Assembly (NCBI GenBank): GCA_032622095.1
Contig: CP136068.1
Location: forward strand, 51,640,443-51,704,442
Direction of reading: 5' to 3'
Source: Siphonodentalium dalli
Taxonomy: Eukaryota > Mollusca > Scaphopoda > Gadilida > Siphonodentaliidae
Length of the DNA stretch: 64,000 nucleotides
Position numbers and translations under genes: made by a program. The first letter of the stretch is position 1; each line of letters starts with the position of its first letter. This document shows positions 1 to 9,467 of the stretch, piece by piece. The notes beneath the pieces are model-generated. The model was given only the letters and a program-made list of their open reading frames with translations, was not told the DNA's origin and did no database searches.

Positions 1-629
1 ATGAGCAGAATTGGAACCCATGTCTCACCAGCACACGGCACTTATCAACGAAGATACACCATTTTTGAAAATTATTATTTTCAACCCATTAATATTGTAT
101 TATCATAAGCTAATACAGTTCAGACCATACGCTTGTCGCATGTAGTACTTATAATAAGTCAAATTGTATACCTGTTTCGAAAATTAAACTGAATAAAGTC
201 AAGTCGGCGATTTATCGAAATCATATTCAACTCCTAAAAGCATGTTTCAAGATCTGTCATCAATGTGTTTTGAGAAAAAAAAGAAGAATATGTTTTCAGT
301 CATGAGTGCCAATAACACAGCCAGTAAGCGTTGGGGCAAAATACCAATTTGAAGAAAGAAGGCATTATAATGGTACCCCTCTCTGTGATAAATAAATTAA
401 CATTTCTACTGATTTCATTGAAGGAGGTGATAATGGCCAGGTTCAGCCAAACATTCGTTTAACTTGTAACATTTGCTACTGTGGTATACTTGCTCTGGAT
501 ACACACTTGGCAGGAGAAGTCGTGTGATTTACAGCGCCAAAGCTACATGCTTTGAGATGTCGGCCCAATTTGTAGCAGAATATGTAAACATAATCTGGTG
601 GTAAGCGACATGTCCACAATGCAACCGCC
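1..629. other. Unassigned AT-rich DNA
   Basis: No coding region, RNA gene or clear repeat was recognised here. Short open frames exist but have no recognisable motif. Confidence 0.4.
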
Positions 630-1012
630 GATATGCTCAGGGGCGCCGGAAGAGGGGGGCAGCTGACCCCCATGCCCTTGACCAAGGGGGGCGAGCGGGG
701 GCAGGACTTGCCCTTTTTCTGGAGACAGAAAATGCTTTTTGTGTGTTTAATTTCGTGTTTTTATAGCAAAATGTTACTTTTTTTGTCCAAATACCACCAA
801 TTTCACAAGGAATATTAATTTTTTTGGTCAATTTTATCACAAAACGGCCATAAAAACTGACAAATACCATTAAAATAGGGATTTTTGCCACAATGAATTT
901 ATGGTTCTTTTCCCGAGTTTGCGGAGAAAATGCCCTTTTTTGCGGAAAAGTGCCCTTTTTGTAGGCTCTGCCCCCCCTGCCCTTGGATGCTTCCGGCGCC
1001 CCTGGATATGCT
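630..1012. mobile_element. hAT-type MITE with 8-bp TSD
   Basis: A 367-bp element at 638-1004 is bounded by perfect 15-bp terminal inverted repeats, CAGGGGCGCCGGAAG at 638-652 and its reverse complement at 990-1004. It is flanked by the 8-bp direct duplication GATATGCT at 630-637 and 1005-1012. Eight-bp duplications and CAGGG-type termini are hallmarks of the hAT superfamily. The interior has no transposase; the short open frames inside are not convincing. It is a non-autonomous element mobilised by a hAT transposase encoded elsewhere. The intact ends and TSD suggest a fairly recent insertion. Confidence 0.88.
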
Positions 1013-1470
1013 TAATTGACTTCAATCAAGCCCCACAGAAACATTTGAATCTCCTGTATTCTCCTACTGCATGAATAGCGTTGGTTTCTCACTATAGAAA
1101 ATCTTATCAGAAGATTAGATTATTCCACTTTGCTGCTACACATTTTACACAAAACTTCCAAATGGCTTGACCATGTAAGTGTAGGCGGAATGTTGGCATG
1201 AATCAAGTTACTTTCTTTGGCAATGGCAATACAAGTTACATTGGCTATACCTTGCTAATATTCTTCATAATATACTGAAGAGAATTTGGTGGTTTTATTA
1301 TCCAAATTTAATAAGTTTCATACTTAAGAGTTGGTACTACCAGACAAAGTCCTGAAATTACAGAATTGAAGAATTGTTCAGTCTCCGTGAGTGAGAGATC
1401 GGACAACCTTCATAGATGGATACACTGGTCAAGCAGTGTATGGGGAATTTGATTATAAGTGAAGATGTGC
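1013..1470. other. Unassigned DNA
   Basis: AT-rich sequence right of the hAT MITE. Nothing recognisable was found in it. Confidence 0.35.
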
Positions 1471-2470
1471 AAATGATCACATGATTCCAGAATACAGGCA
1501 ATCTGTTCATCACTGGAAACTGGCACATTGGTTGCCCAGTTTCAGGATGTGCAATTGTGATATTGGTGCACTCGATCTGCACCATAATTCCAGGATATCG
1601 GATATAGGTAATCTGGTCACCACTGCAGAAGTACTCTATGGTCAGCCAATGGCAGCCATGCATGTTCTGGATATGGCTAACTTGGCCGACCACTGCTGGA
1701 ATTTGTATTTGGGTAGCCCAGTCCCAGGATAAGAATATATTGTCATTGCTAGATATACGTGTAGGTCATGCTTTTCACAGCTGTTAGATCCGAGTACATA
1801 CAGTGACTTCTCTTGAAATTAACCACCACAATACGTATACATAATATGGATATTCTAGACATCAATAGAGACAAGAGCACTGGTGTCCCAATTTCGGGAT
1901 AGATACGTAGAATACACTGCCCCAGATGACTCGCAAATTCCTCCCAAATCCAACAACACAGGTAAACTAGAGGAATAGTCATATACCAGTGTACATTGTA
2001 TGTTATCTGGTCACCACTAAACTGTGGCACTTTGACTAATCAGTCCAATGTATCGCTATTACACTACATGGGCTATCCTAGATGCTGATGATCCGAGGCC
2101 ACACAAATGTATGGTTTGCATGGATATGTGTTATTATATGTGGTGGGTACTTTAGCTGACCAATTAATGCTGGAATCTGAGTGATTTGTCACCTGCTTTC
2201 GTCCACCACGATGGACATGCACCCAGTTCCTAGATACCACTACTTTGGGAACTATTGAGGTACCGGATAACATAAAATGGGGAGACAATAGACATCCAGT
2301 TCCCCGACATTGCTGTTCTGGCAATCTGACCAACAACTTTCTGAATACCGACACTATATAATGATCCATAATGAGATACGGGTAACCTGCCACTAATGTG
2401 AATATCCAGTCATTGTTCATGTTATGTGGCCCATTGATACATAGATATAGTAGTATTTTGGCCACCCCTA
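1471..2470. repeat. Degenerate ~60-bp tandem repeat (old minisatellite)
   Basis: A loose motif resembling TTCCAGGATA followed about 20 nt later by GGCAATCTGGTCACCA recurs near 1482, 1540, 1589, 1660 and 1722, and more weakly to about 2400. Spacing is roughly 50-70 bp. Copies are heavily diverged, so the array is old. The open frames on both strands here follow from this repetition and are not called as genes. Confidence 0.35.
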
Positions 2471-3714
2471 GCTGATGACCATTTCACACATTGTCTAGCA
2501 AATGGGAGATGTAAACACCAGAGAGCCAGCCTTGCTTGCTGTAGGATTCAGTGGCATAGCATTTTGACACTCTATACAAGCAATGACTTATTGTCTGCGA
2601 AAAAGATATTATTAGAGCATTGTTTGCACATTTCTTTCAAAACTAAACTTTTAAAAATAAATTTTACCAACAGGGTATATCTGAGGAGTTAGAAGGGTAT
2701 GCTATATCACGATGCTAGTCTCTAGTTCGGCGACCAGAGTGATGGCCAGTAGACGATATACCACACAAGAACCACAAGTCTCTAACCACACTGCTACAAT
2801 TTATATGACACAGTATATGTCTGCTCGTGTCCAACATGGGGTGATTTTAGCACAGTAACTATCTGACCTTTCAAAGGACCAATTTCTTTAGTGTGGTGAG
2901 ATCTCAACATGCACTGGGAGTGAACTTCTTTTTTTTTATCAGTGAGCTCATTCTCAATTGATGAACGAGTAATCAGAATTAGCACAAAACATGTAGGTAT
3001 GATATGTATATATATATTACGGTATCTTGTTTTAGTAGGGAATATGTCTATATCCAATGCTCTTGTATCCACACTCTAGTTCTGTCTTTAGCATGACTTA
3101 ATCTCTCGTAACAAGTTTTGATGCCAATAACATGATAGGTCATATTATATTCTGGACAACAGGTCTCATTTATTGGGTGTGCATGTATATATAAATGGTA
3201 GTCATATTCTCATAATTGTTACCAAATTGAATGCATGTCGGTTCAACATATTCAACATATAATCTGTCTATACATTGCTGACATGTGATTTTACTGTCCT
3301 AAATTAATCCTGACCAGAGAATCGATTACCATGTGATCATGCCAAGTTTTTTCCATCGCATGTAGTGCTTATGTGTCAAACATTTGGGTAATACATGTAT
3401 TGTGCAATGCGTTGGGTGACTAAAATGAGCAAAATGTTACTTTATAAAAGTAACATAATTTTTTACAAAACCCTCTGAAACCCTTGTTATCCATATACTG
3501 AACACATGTGCCTAAATGTATAACTTGGTGGCATCATGTTGGCATTTTATTTTGTGACTTTACAGGTATATTGAATTTTTGATCTTCTTACCAACATTTA
3601 CTGAAATATATGTTCATAAATTGATAGAATTCCTGAGATTTCCGTATTATAATATATTTATGTAATTTCGGACCAATATCGAGGAATAATTCAGGCTCAG
3701 CTCACACCATTAAC
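2471..3714. other. Unassigned AT-rich DNA
   Basis: No gene or clear repeat was recognised. The short minus-strand open frame at 2794-3072 shows no recognisable domain. Confidence 0.35.
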
Positions 3715-4140
3715 AATTTTATAAAAATGAGTTTTGACCTTTGACCTTGACATCAAGGTGAATTTAATGCTTGGGTCTCACTCTTGTAATGTTCGCTGAT
3801 ATATATGCAATACAATGATGTGGAATGTGGTGGCATTTAGTGAGCATGTTAAATAGTTGGGACTTTATATTCATTTGTTCATGGAATTTTTGCAATTATT
3901 CGGATGAACAACTGACTTTTTGAGCTTCAATATGAAAAGTTCTCAAGATCTTTGTAGATGTTGTTATAAAGGTGACTAATATGGCCTATTTGAAGTCATA
4001 TTTATGTAATTTTGATATGTATAAGTAATTTGTTGTCTTAAAAATGTTATAACTCATACCGCCAGTTAAAAAATGCAATTTTGACCTTTGACCTTGACCT
4101 CAAGGTCATCAAGGTCACTTTCACGTTTGGGTCTCCCTCT
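3715..4140. repeat. Two copies of a repeat carrying TGACCT/AGGTCA arrays
   Basis: Two related segments (about 3715-3790 and 4060-4140) each contain TGACCTTTGACCTTGAC followed by an inverted AAGGT half-site, and then a GGGTCTCNCTCTT stretch. The cores lie at 3735-3760 and 4082-4117. TGACCTTTGACCT is the direct-repeat-1 arrangement of nuclear-receptor half-sites. The flanking similarity shows these are copies of one dispersed repeat. Any regulatory role is inference. Confidence 0.45.
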
Positions 4141-4914
4141 TATATTGACCCCCATATCATGAACTATGTGTATACCAAGTTTCATGCTTTTATCCAATTT
4201 TGCACACTTTGGCCATTTTTGGGACCTTAGAGCCTCTACTAATATAAAGTTTGGTGATTATCAGATGAGAGACGAACTCAAACCCATGGCAATAGCTCAA
4301 ACTTGACTTTGTAAAGTTGAGCTAAAAAAGGTCTTGAAAGAGATTGATGAAGAGAAAGCTCTGCTATATAAATCACAAGTACATGTTAAATTTTGATCAT
4401 TAATCATGTGTAAATGTATTAAACAGTGAATATATGTATTTGCAACTACTACTTGTGGAATACAAAACAGAACAACATTTCATATCAGTAAGAGTGACAA
4501 GAATAGGCATACAAGGATTGACTTATGATCATGAAAGTGGTGAATATGTATACAGGGAGTGACTATATATATGGTCATGGGCCAGGTGTATGTATATAGA
4601 GTGAGTGACTATCTTGTCATTTGTGTGGTGTTTATGTGTATATATGGAGTGACTGTTTGTTACTGGATTGGTTGTACATGTGTACCTTGGGTTGTTATTG
4701 CTTTCCACAATAACTCAACGATATATTAATTGATAGAGAGTTCTCCATCTTGATGGCCTTTATGCACGATGGAGGAAACGAAACGTTAAATGATTTCCCC
4801 CTGATAAGTAATAGTTAATAAATTTTGATGCTAATGGGCAGGTGATTCAAGTCCGTGATATCGAGATGTCAAATGAACAGAAGAATGCACTTATTGGGTT
4901 CCATTCCTTCACGG
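4141..4914. other. Unassigned AT-rich DNA
   Basis: Low-complexity and AT-rich sequence without a recognisable gene. Several loosely similar GTGACTAT/TATATGGAGTGACT phrases occur around 4550-4660 and may be weak local repeats. Confidence 0.3.
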
Positions 4915-5028
4915 GTAATGATTACCTTCCAAAAGCTTTCCAAGAGCTTTCCGATGGAATGGCAACAAGCCATATTTCCGACTAAATCCTGAAAAATTAC
5001 CCATAATTCTGCTGTGGTTAAGTGGTCA
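4915..5028. mobile_element. Partial copy of the adjacent foldback element
   Basis: This stretch matches the right arm of the foldback at 5180-5515 (AGCTTTCCGATG..AATGGCAACAAGCC, then the ACTAAATCCTGAAAAATTAC region and ATAATTCTGCTGTG). It carries only one arm, so it is a truncated or solo relic of the same family. Confidence 0.6.
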
Positions 5029-5177
5029 ATTATTTTGGGCATTCCTGTTGGGGCATTGTGAAGAGCACTGGAACCATTGTGTGTGTGGAAAACATCAAGC
5101 TATTTTCCAAGTCGAGACAATTTTTTTCTGTCAGAAACCCAACAGCCAAATACAGAGTAATGCCACAACCATAGAAA

Positions 5178-5517
5178 TACAGTAATGCCCTAAGTAATCG
5201 ACTCCTTAAACACAGCAGAATTATGGGTAACTTTTCAGGATTTAGTTGGAAATATGGCTTGTTGCCATTCATCGGAAAGCTCTCCCCTGAGAGCTTTCCG
5301 ATGAATGGCAACAAGCCATATTTCCGACTAAAACACAGCAGAATTATGGGTAACTTTTCCTGATTTAGTCGGAAATATGGCTTGTTGCCATTCATCGGAA
5401 AGCTCTCGGTGGAGAGCTTTCCGATGAATGGCAACAAGCCATATTTCCGACTAAATCCTGAAAAGTTACCATAATTCTGCTGTGTTTAAGGAGTCGATTA
5501 CTTAGGGCATTACTGTA
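5178..5517. mobile_element. Foldback/MITE with ~105-bp inverted arms and TA TSD
   Basis: The element at 5180-5515 begins CAGTAATGCCCTAAGTAATC and ends with the reverse complement. TA dinucleotides lie on both sides (5178-5179 and 5516-5517), as for Tc1/mariner-type elements. The arms run about 105 bp each. Inside, a second pair of arms repeats the AATGGCAACAAGCC block, so two palindromes sit back to back, with centres near 5288 and 5411. It has no coding capacity. The structure could fold as a cruciform or a double hairpin. Confidence 0.72.
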
Positions 5518-5565
5518 AGCTTGTTTAAACTGGTATAACTGGTATAACTTCAAACTATCCAAACT

Positions 5566-5898
5566 GCGGGCTAGCATCACTAAATTCACTCTCTGGAGAT
5601 CTCATTCTGCTTAGGCCTCATCTTCTGGGAAGTATCTAGAGTATCAAATTAACATTGTTTTAGTTTTCCCTTCTGGGAAATTTCTATATCCCCTAATTTG
5701 CAGAAGGTAAAATCCATAACTGAGGTGCCCAATGGTGAACATCACCAACTTCAATTGGGGAACTTCAATCTGATCCTAGATCTGTCATAGCAGTTGAGGG
5801 CCTAAGCAGAATGAGGTCCCCAGAGGGTGAATTTAGTGATGCTAGCCCGCTATGCGGGATAGCGTCACTAAATTCACCCTCTGGGGACCTCATTCTGC
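5566..5898. mobile_element. Palindromic MITE family member (GCGGGCTAGCATCAC ends)
   Basis: Inverted repeats at 5566-5620 and 5795-5850 start GCGGGCTAGCATCACTAAAT and extend ~50 bp to a GCTTAGGCCTCA / TGAGGGCCTAAGC pair. Immediately right of it, 5806-5898 forms a second near-perfect palindrome made of the right arm and an inverted copy of it (45-bp arms, GCAGAATGAGG ends). Related arms recur at 7609-7700 and 11882-12313. No coding capacity was seen. The superfamily is not assigned. Confidence 0.65.
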
Positions 5899-6412
5899 AA
5901 ATGACAGACACGCTATTTGCAGGCTTGAGCATAGTTCAGACAATGATTTCTATGGAGTGGCACGGTGGATTTGTTTGAGATTTTCGGCGATGTTAGTAGA
6001 ATGCTACATTCCTCCAGTTGGCATAGCGCCTGAACACTAACTTATCAGTTTCATGCACCCAATGTCTTTAATTATTGTCTCATCTTCTGCTCCTATGATG
6101 GAGGTATCTATTCTTCGATTTGGTGGCCTAGTCGGAAAAATCTGAAGGTTTACCATCAAAAGGAGCTAACCATTGCAAAATAATGGCATTCTGAGCATCT
6201 TGTGCGTTGTGCAATTGAAATGACATAGTTATGTCAGGAAGGAATGGCCAATTTACCAGCCGCATATGGAGATAACGATCTCTTTACATTTATATGCCGC
6301 AATTGTATACACTTTCTAGGGTGGATTATTCGGCGGATTCCAATAACAGTGGTACCATGAACTGTGTTTATAGTATTAAATATAGTTATAAATTTATAAT
6401 TTTCTATTGTAA
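5899..6412. other. Unassigned DNA
   Basis: No recognisable gene. The first bases (AAATGACAGACAC) belong to the outer flank of the palindromic MITE family; the rest is unassigned. Confidence 0.3.
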
Positions 6413-6894
6413 GAAAGTTGATACAATTGCATCTGGTAGGAATGCCCAAGTATACAGGGGTGGGGTTTCCCCCCCCCCCCCCAAGTACCATGTCATTGAA
6501 TTAACTTTAAAAGTAGTCTGTTCGACAAGAATCTGGTGATTTTCATGGAAATTTAAGTGGAAGTGAAGCACAACTATGTTAACAAGAGGTGTGCACTCGA
6601 GTGCTAGCATACCCCCACCGTGGCAAATTCAACCCGCATTATCCGTAAACCCAACAAAGAAAGTTGATACAATTGCATCTGGTAGGAATGCCCAAGTATA
6701 CAGGTGTGGGGTTACCCACCCCCCCCCCCCCTAAGTACCATGTCATTGAATTAACTTTAAAAGTAGTCTGTTCGACAAGAATGTGATTTTCATGGAAATT
6801 TAAGCACAACTATGTTAACAAGAGGTGTGCACTCGAGTGCTAGCATACCCCCACCTTGGCAAATTCAACCCGCATTATCCGTAAACCCAACAAA
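6413..6894. repeat. Tandem duplication, 246-bp unit, with poly-C tract
   Basis: The segment starting GAAAGTTGATACAATTGC at 6413 is repeated at 6659. The two copies are nearly identical, differing mainly around the internal poly-C run and in an 11-bp stretch after AATTTAAG. Each copy ends CCGTAAACCCAACAAA. The duplication is recent, judging from the similarity. Confidence 0.85.
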
Positions 6895-7400
6895 ACAGAT
6901 TTTTAACTTTAAAGAAAAATTTGACTATCGGTAATAATATCGATATGGTGTCACAAGAAGCTTGTACAGAAAAAATTATTCAAATTGGTTCATATTTGTT
7001 AAAGTTATTAAGTCGGACAGAATTTTCTAAGTCAAAATAAGTCGAAAATTAAGTGTAATATTACGAAAAACAGTCTGAGCCAATCCCTATCCGTATCATG
7101 TAGAGAGGGAATTGTGAGAAGCATGTATACCAAAAATTATTGAAATCGGTTCATATTTGTTAAAGTTATTAAGTCAGACAGAATTTTCCAATTTTAAAAA
7201 AAGGTCCAACCAAACCGCAATTAGCATCATGTGGAGAGGCAGTCATAAGGAGCTTGCATACCAAACATTATTGAAATCGGTTTGTTTGAGTTATTAGGTC
7301 GAACGGGCGGACGGATGGACAAACGGACGGAGAAAGCGTGACGGACGGACGGACAGACGCAGTCAATCCAGTATACCCCCCATTTTCTTCGAAAGTGGGG
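6895..7400. repeat. Three internal repeats ending in an ACGG microsatellite
   Basis: Three ~120-150-bp related blocks share phrases such as ATTGAAATCGGTT, TTAAAGTTATTAAGTC and GGAGAGGCAGTCAT (near 6950-7040, 7090-7190 and 7215-7300). They lead into GGACGGACGGAC-type repeats at 7305-7355 and a CAGTCAATCCAGTATACCCC end. The layout (core repeats followed by an ACGG microsatellite) resembles dispersed repeats described from bivalves, but the family is not identified. Confidence 0.45.
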
Positions 7401-7454
7401 GCCGGGTATAATGATAAGTTTTGGAAAGTCAGAAAACTCTGCCAGAAAACTGTG

Positions 7455-7455
<1 letters not shown>

Positions 7456-7484
<29 letters not shown>
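7456..7484 (+). repeat. Poly-G tract, 29 consecutive G
   Basis: An uninterrupted run of 29 guanines. Such tracts can form G-quadruplexes and are error-prone in sequencing, so the exact length is uncertain. Confidence 0.9.
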
Positions 7485-7485
<1 letters not shown>

Positions 7486-7606
7486 TAATAAAGTTATCAA
7501 GCCTCTGACAAGTTGTGAAAACGAACAAATGATCGAAATGAGAAAGATTATGGACTCACCGAAATCCCATAGAATTGGTCAACTGTCACCAAGCCTGACT
7601 TTAGTG

Positions 7607-7700
7607 TGCCTGTCATTTGCAGCAGAATGAGGTCTCCAGAGGGTGAATTTAGTGACCGTACAGTGCGCACCATGGGCTAGCAACACCAAATTCTTGAAGC
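7607..7700. mobile_element. Arm of the palindromic MITE family, broken by minisatellite
   Basis: The sequence TGTCATTTGCAGCAGAATGAGG, then CCAGAGGGTGAATTTAGTGA and GGGCTAGCAACACCAAATTC, matches the palindrome family at 5806-5898. The second arm stops after AAATTC at about 7693, where the 54-bp minisatellite begins. The minisatellite has therefore expanded inside, or replaced, the second arm. Confidence 0.6.
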
Positions 7701-8826
7701 TAATCGTAGTAGATTATTAGCTAATAAGATTATTAGCTTTTCTGTCATTTTGATCTGTATTCTTGAAGCCAATCGTAGTAGATTATTATATAGCTTTTCT
7801 GTCATCTTGATCTGTATTCTTGAAGCTAATCGTAATAAGATTATTAGCTTTTCTGTCATCCTGATCTGTATTCTTGAAGCTAATCGTAATAAGATTATTA
7901 GCTTTTCTGTCATCTTGATCTGTATTCTTGAAGCTAATCGTAATAAGATTATTAGCTTTTCTGTCATCCTGATCTGTATTCTTGAAGCTAATCGTAATAA
8001 GATTATTAGCTTTTCTGTCATCTTGATCTGTATTCTTGAAGCTAACCGTAATAGATTATTAGCTTTTCTGTCATCTTGATCTGTATTCTTGAAGCTAATC
8101 GTAATAAGATTATTAGCTTTTCTGTCATCCTGATCTGTATTCTTGAAGCTAATCGTAATAAGATTATTAGCTTTTCTGTCATCTTGATCTGTATTCTTGA
8201 AGCTAATCGTAATAAGATTATTAGCTTTTCTGTCATCTTGATCTGTATTCTTGAAGCTAATCGTAATAAGATTATTAGCTTTTCTGTCATCTTGATCTGT
8301 ATTCTTGAAGCCAATCGTAGTAGATTATTAGCTTTTCTGTCATCCTGATCTGTATTCTTGAAGCTAATCGTAATAAGATTATTAGCTTTTCTGTCATCTT
8401 GATCTGTATTCTTGAAGCCAATCGTAGTAGATTATTATATAGCTTTTCTGTCATCTTGATCTGTTGGCTTCTTGAAGCTAACCGTAATAGATTATTAGCT
8501 TTTCTGTCATCCTGATCTGTATTCTTGAAGCTAATCGTAATAAGATTATTAGCTTTTCTGTCATCTTGATCTGTATTCTTGAAGCTAATCGTAATAAGAT
8601 TATTAGCTTTTCTGTCATCTTGATCTGTATTCTTGAAGCTAATCGTAATAAGATTATTAGCTTTTCTATCATCTTGATCTGTATTCTTGAAGCCAATCGT
8701 AGTAGATTATTAGCTTTTGTGTCATCTTGATCTGTATTCTTGAAGCTAATCGTAATAAGATTATTAGCTTTTGTGTCATCTTGATATGTATTCTTGAAGC
8801 TAACCGTAATAGATTATTAGCTTTTT
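7690..8826. repeat. 54-bp minisatellite, ~21 copies
   Basis: The unit runs from ATTCTTGAAGCTAATCGTAA through TAAGATTATTAGCTTTTCTG to TCATCTTGATCTGT. It repeats about 21 times with small variants (GTAGTAGATTATT forms, TCATCC versus TCATCT, occasional 2-4-nt indels). Each unit contains the inverted pair AAGCTAAT / ATTAGCTT. Because 54 is divisible by 3 and the unit lacks stops in several frames, long open frames appear on both strands; they are artefacts. No spacers exist, so this is not a CRISPR array. Confidence 0.93.
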
Positions 8827-9009
8827 TGTCTGTTTTCTTCTTTAGCAATTGATAAAGGTTTGTTTACTTTTCTTTAGAAATTTATAAAAGTTTGTTCACT
8901 CGATCCTATTTAGCAAATTTATAAAGGTATGTTTCTCTTCTCTGTGTTCTTCGATTCCGTTGTGTTCTTGAGACTCGAAGAGCTGCTCATGGGACCATTT
9001 CAACTGTGT
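8827..9009. repeat. Degenerate ~50-bp repeats next to the minisatellite
   Basis: Three diverged copies of a TTTAGCAAATTTATAAAGGT / TTGTTTACTTTTC phrase occur around 8835-8940. They may be an older relative of the neighbouring array. The rest is unassigned. Confidence 0.4.
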
Positions 9010-9081
9010 GTGAAGTAAGGGACGATGTTCTCTGAAGTAAGGGACGATGTTCTCTGAAGTAAGGGACGATGCTCTCTGTAT
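9010..9081. repeat. 22-bp tandem repeat, 3 copies
   Basis: The unit GAAGTAAGGGACGATGTTCT followed by CT is repeated three times, with a single T-to-C change in the last copy. Confidence 0.85.
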
Positions 9082-9167
9082 AAATCTTTATTGGATCTTT
9101 AAATGATTGTGATCCTGAAAAAAATATTATAAATCATATTAGAAAACTGGCAATAATATATAGAGGA

Positions 9168-9320
9168 TATCTACATATTTTGGTTGGGTATGGGAATTAT
9201 CTCATGAATGAGTGATGACAAAAAAAATGAATTTCCATGAGTGGCTCTGGCACGAGTGAAAATTCATTTTTTTTTCTCATCACGAATGAGATATCATATC
9301 CAACAAAAAGTGTAGATGTT
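9168..9320. mobile_element. Palindromic hairpin element, ~60-bp arms
   Basis: The left arm (ATCTACATATTTTGGTTGGG then ATCTCATGAATGAGTGATGA) is mirrored by the right arm (TCATCACGAATGAGAT then CATATCCAACAAAAAGTGTA). The arms are imperfect, with a GC-richer loop near 9245. It is probably a small foldback MITE. No TSD was identified. Confidence 0.55.
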
Positions 9321-9467
9321 CTGTTTATTATATGTTTATTATATGCTCTGCTCTTGCTCAACTCGAAAGAAGAGTAAAAAGTGCAAATTTATATACCCAA
9401 GCACAGCAATGGTAATGAGCATGTGCATATAAAAATAGTTAAATTTTTCAGACAGATTGGTTGAGAA

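Noticed and set aside
7677-8696. Long repetitive open frames on both strands (MTEKLIILLRLASRIQIK-type) as genes
   Set aside because: They follow directly from a stop-free 54-bp tandem repeat; copies on both strands and several frames are equally open.
7690-8826. CRISPR-like array
   Set aside because: Units are contiguous with no unique spacers, and the surrounding DNA is animal nuclear.
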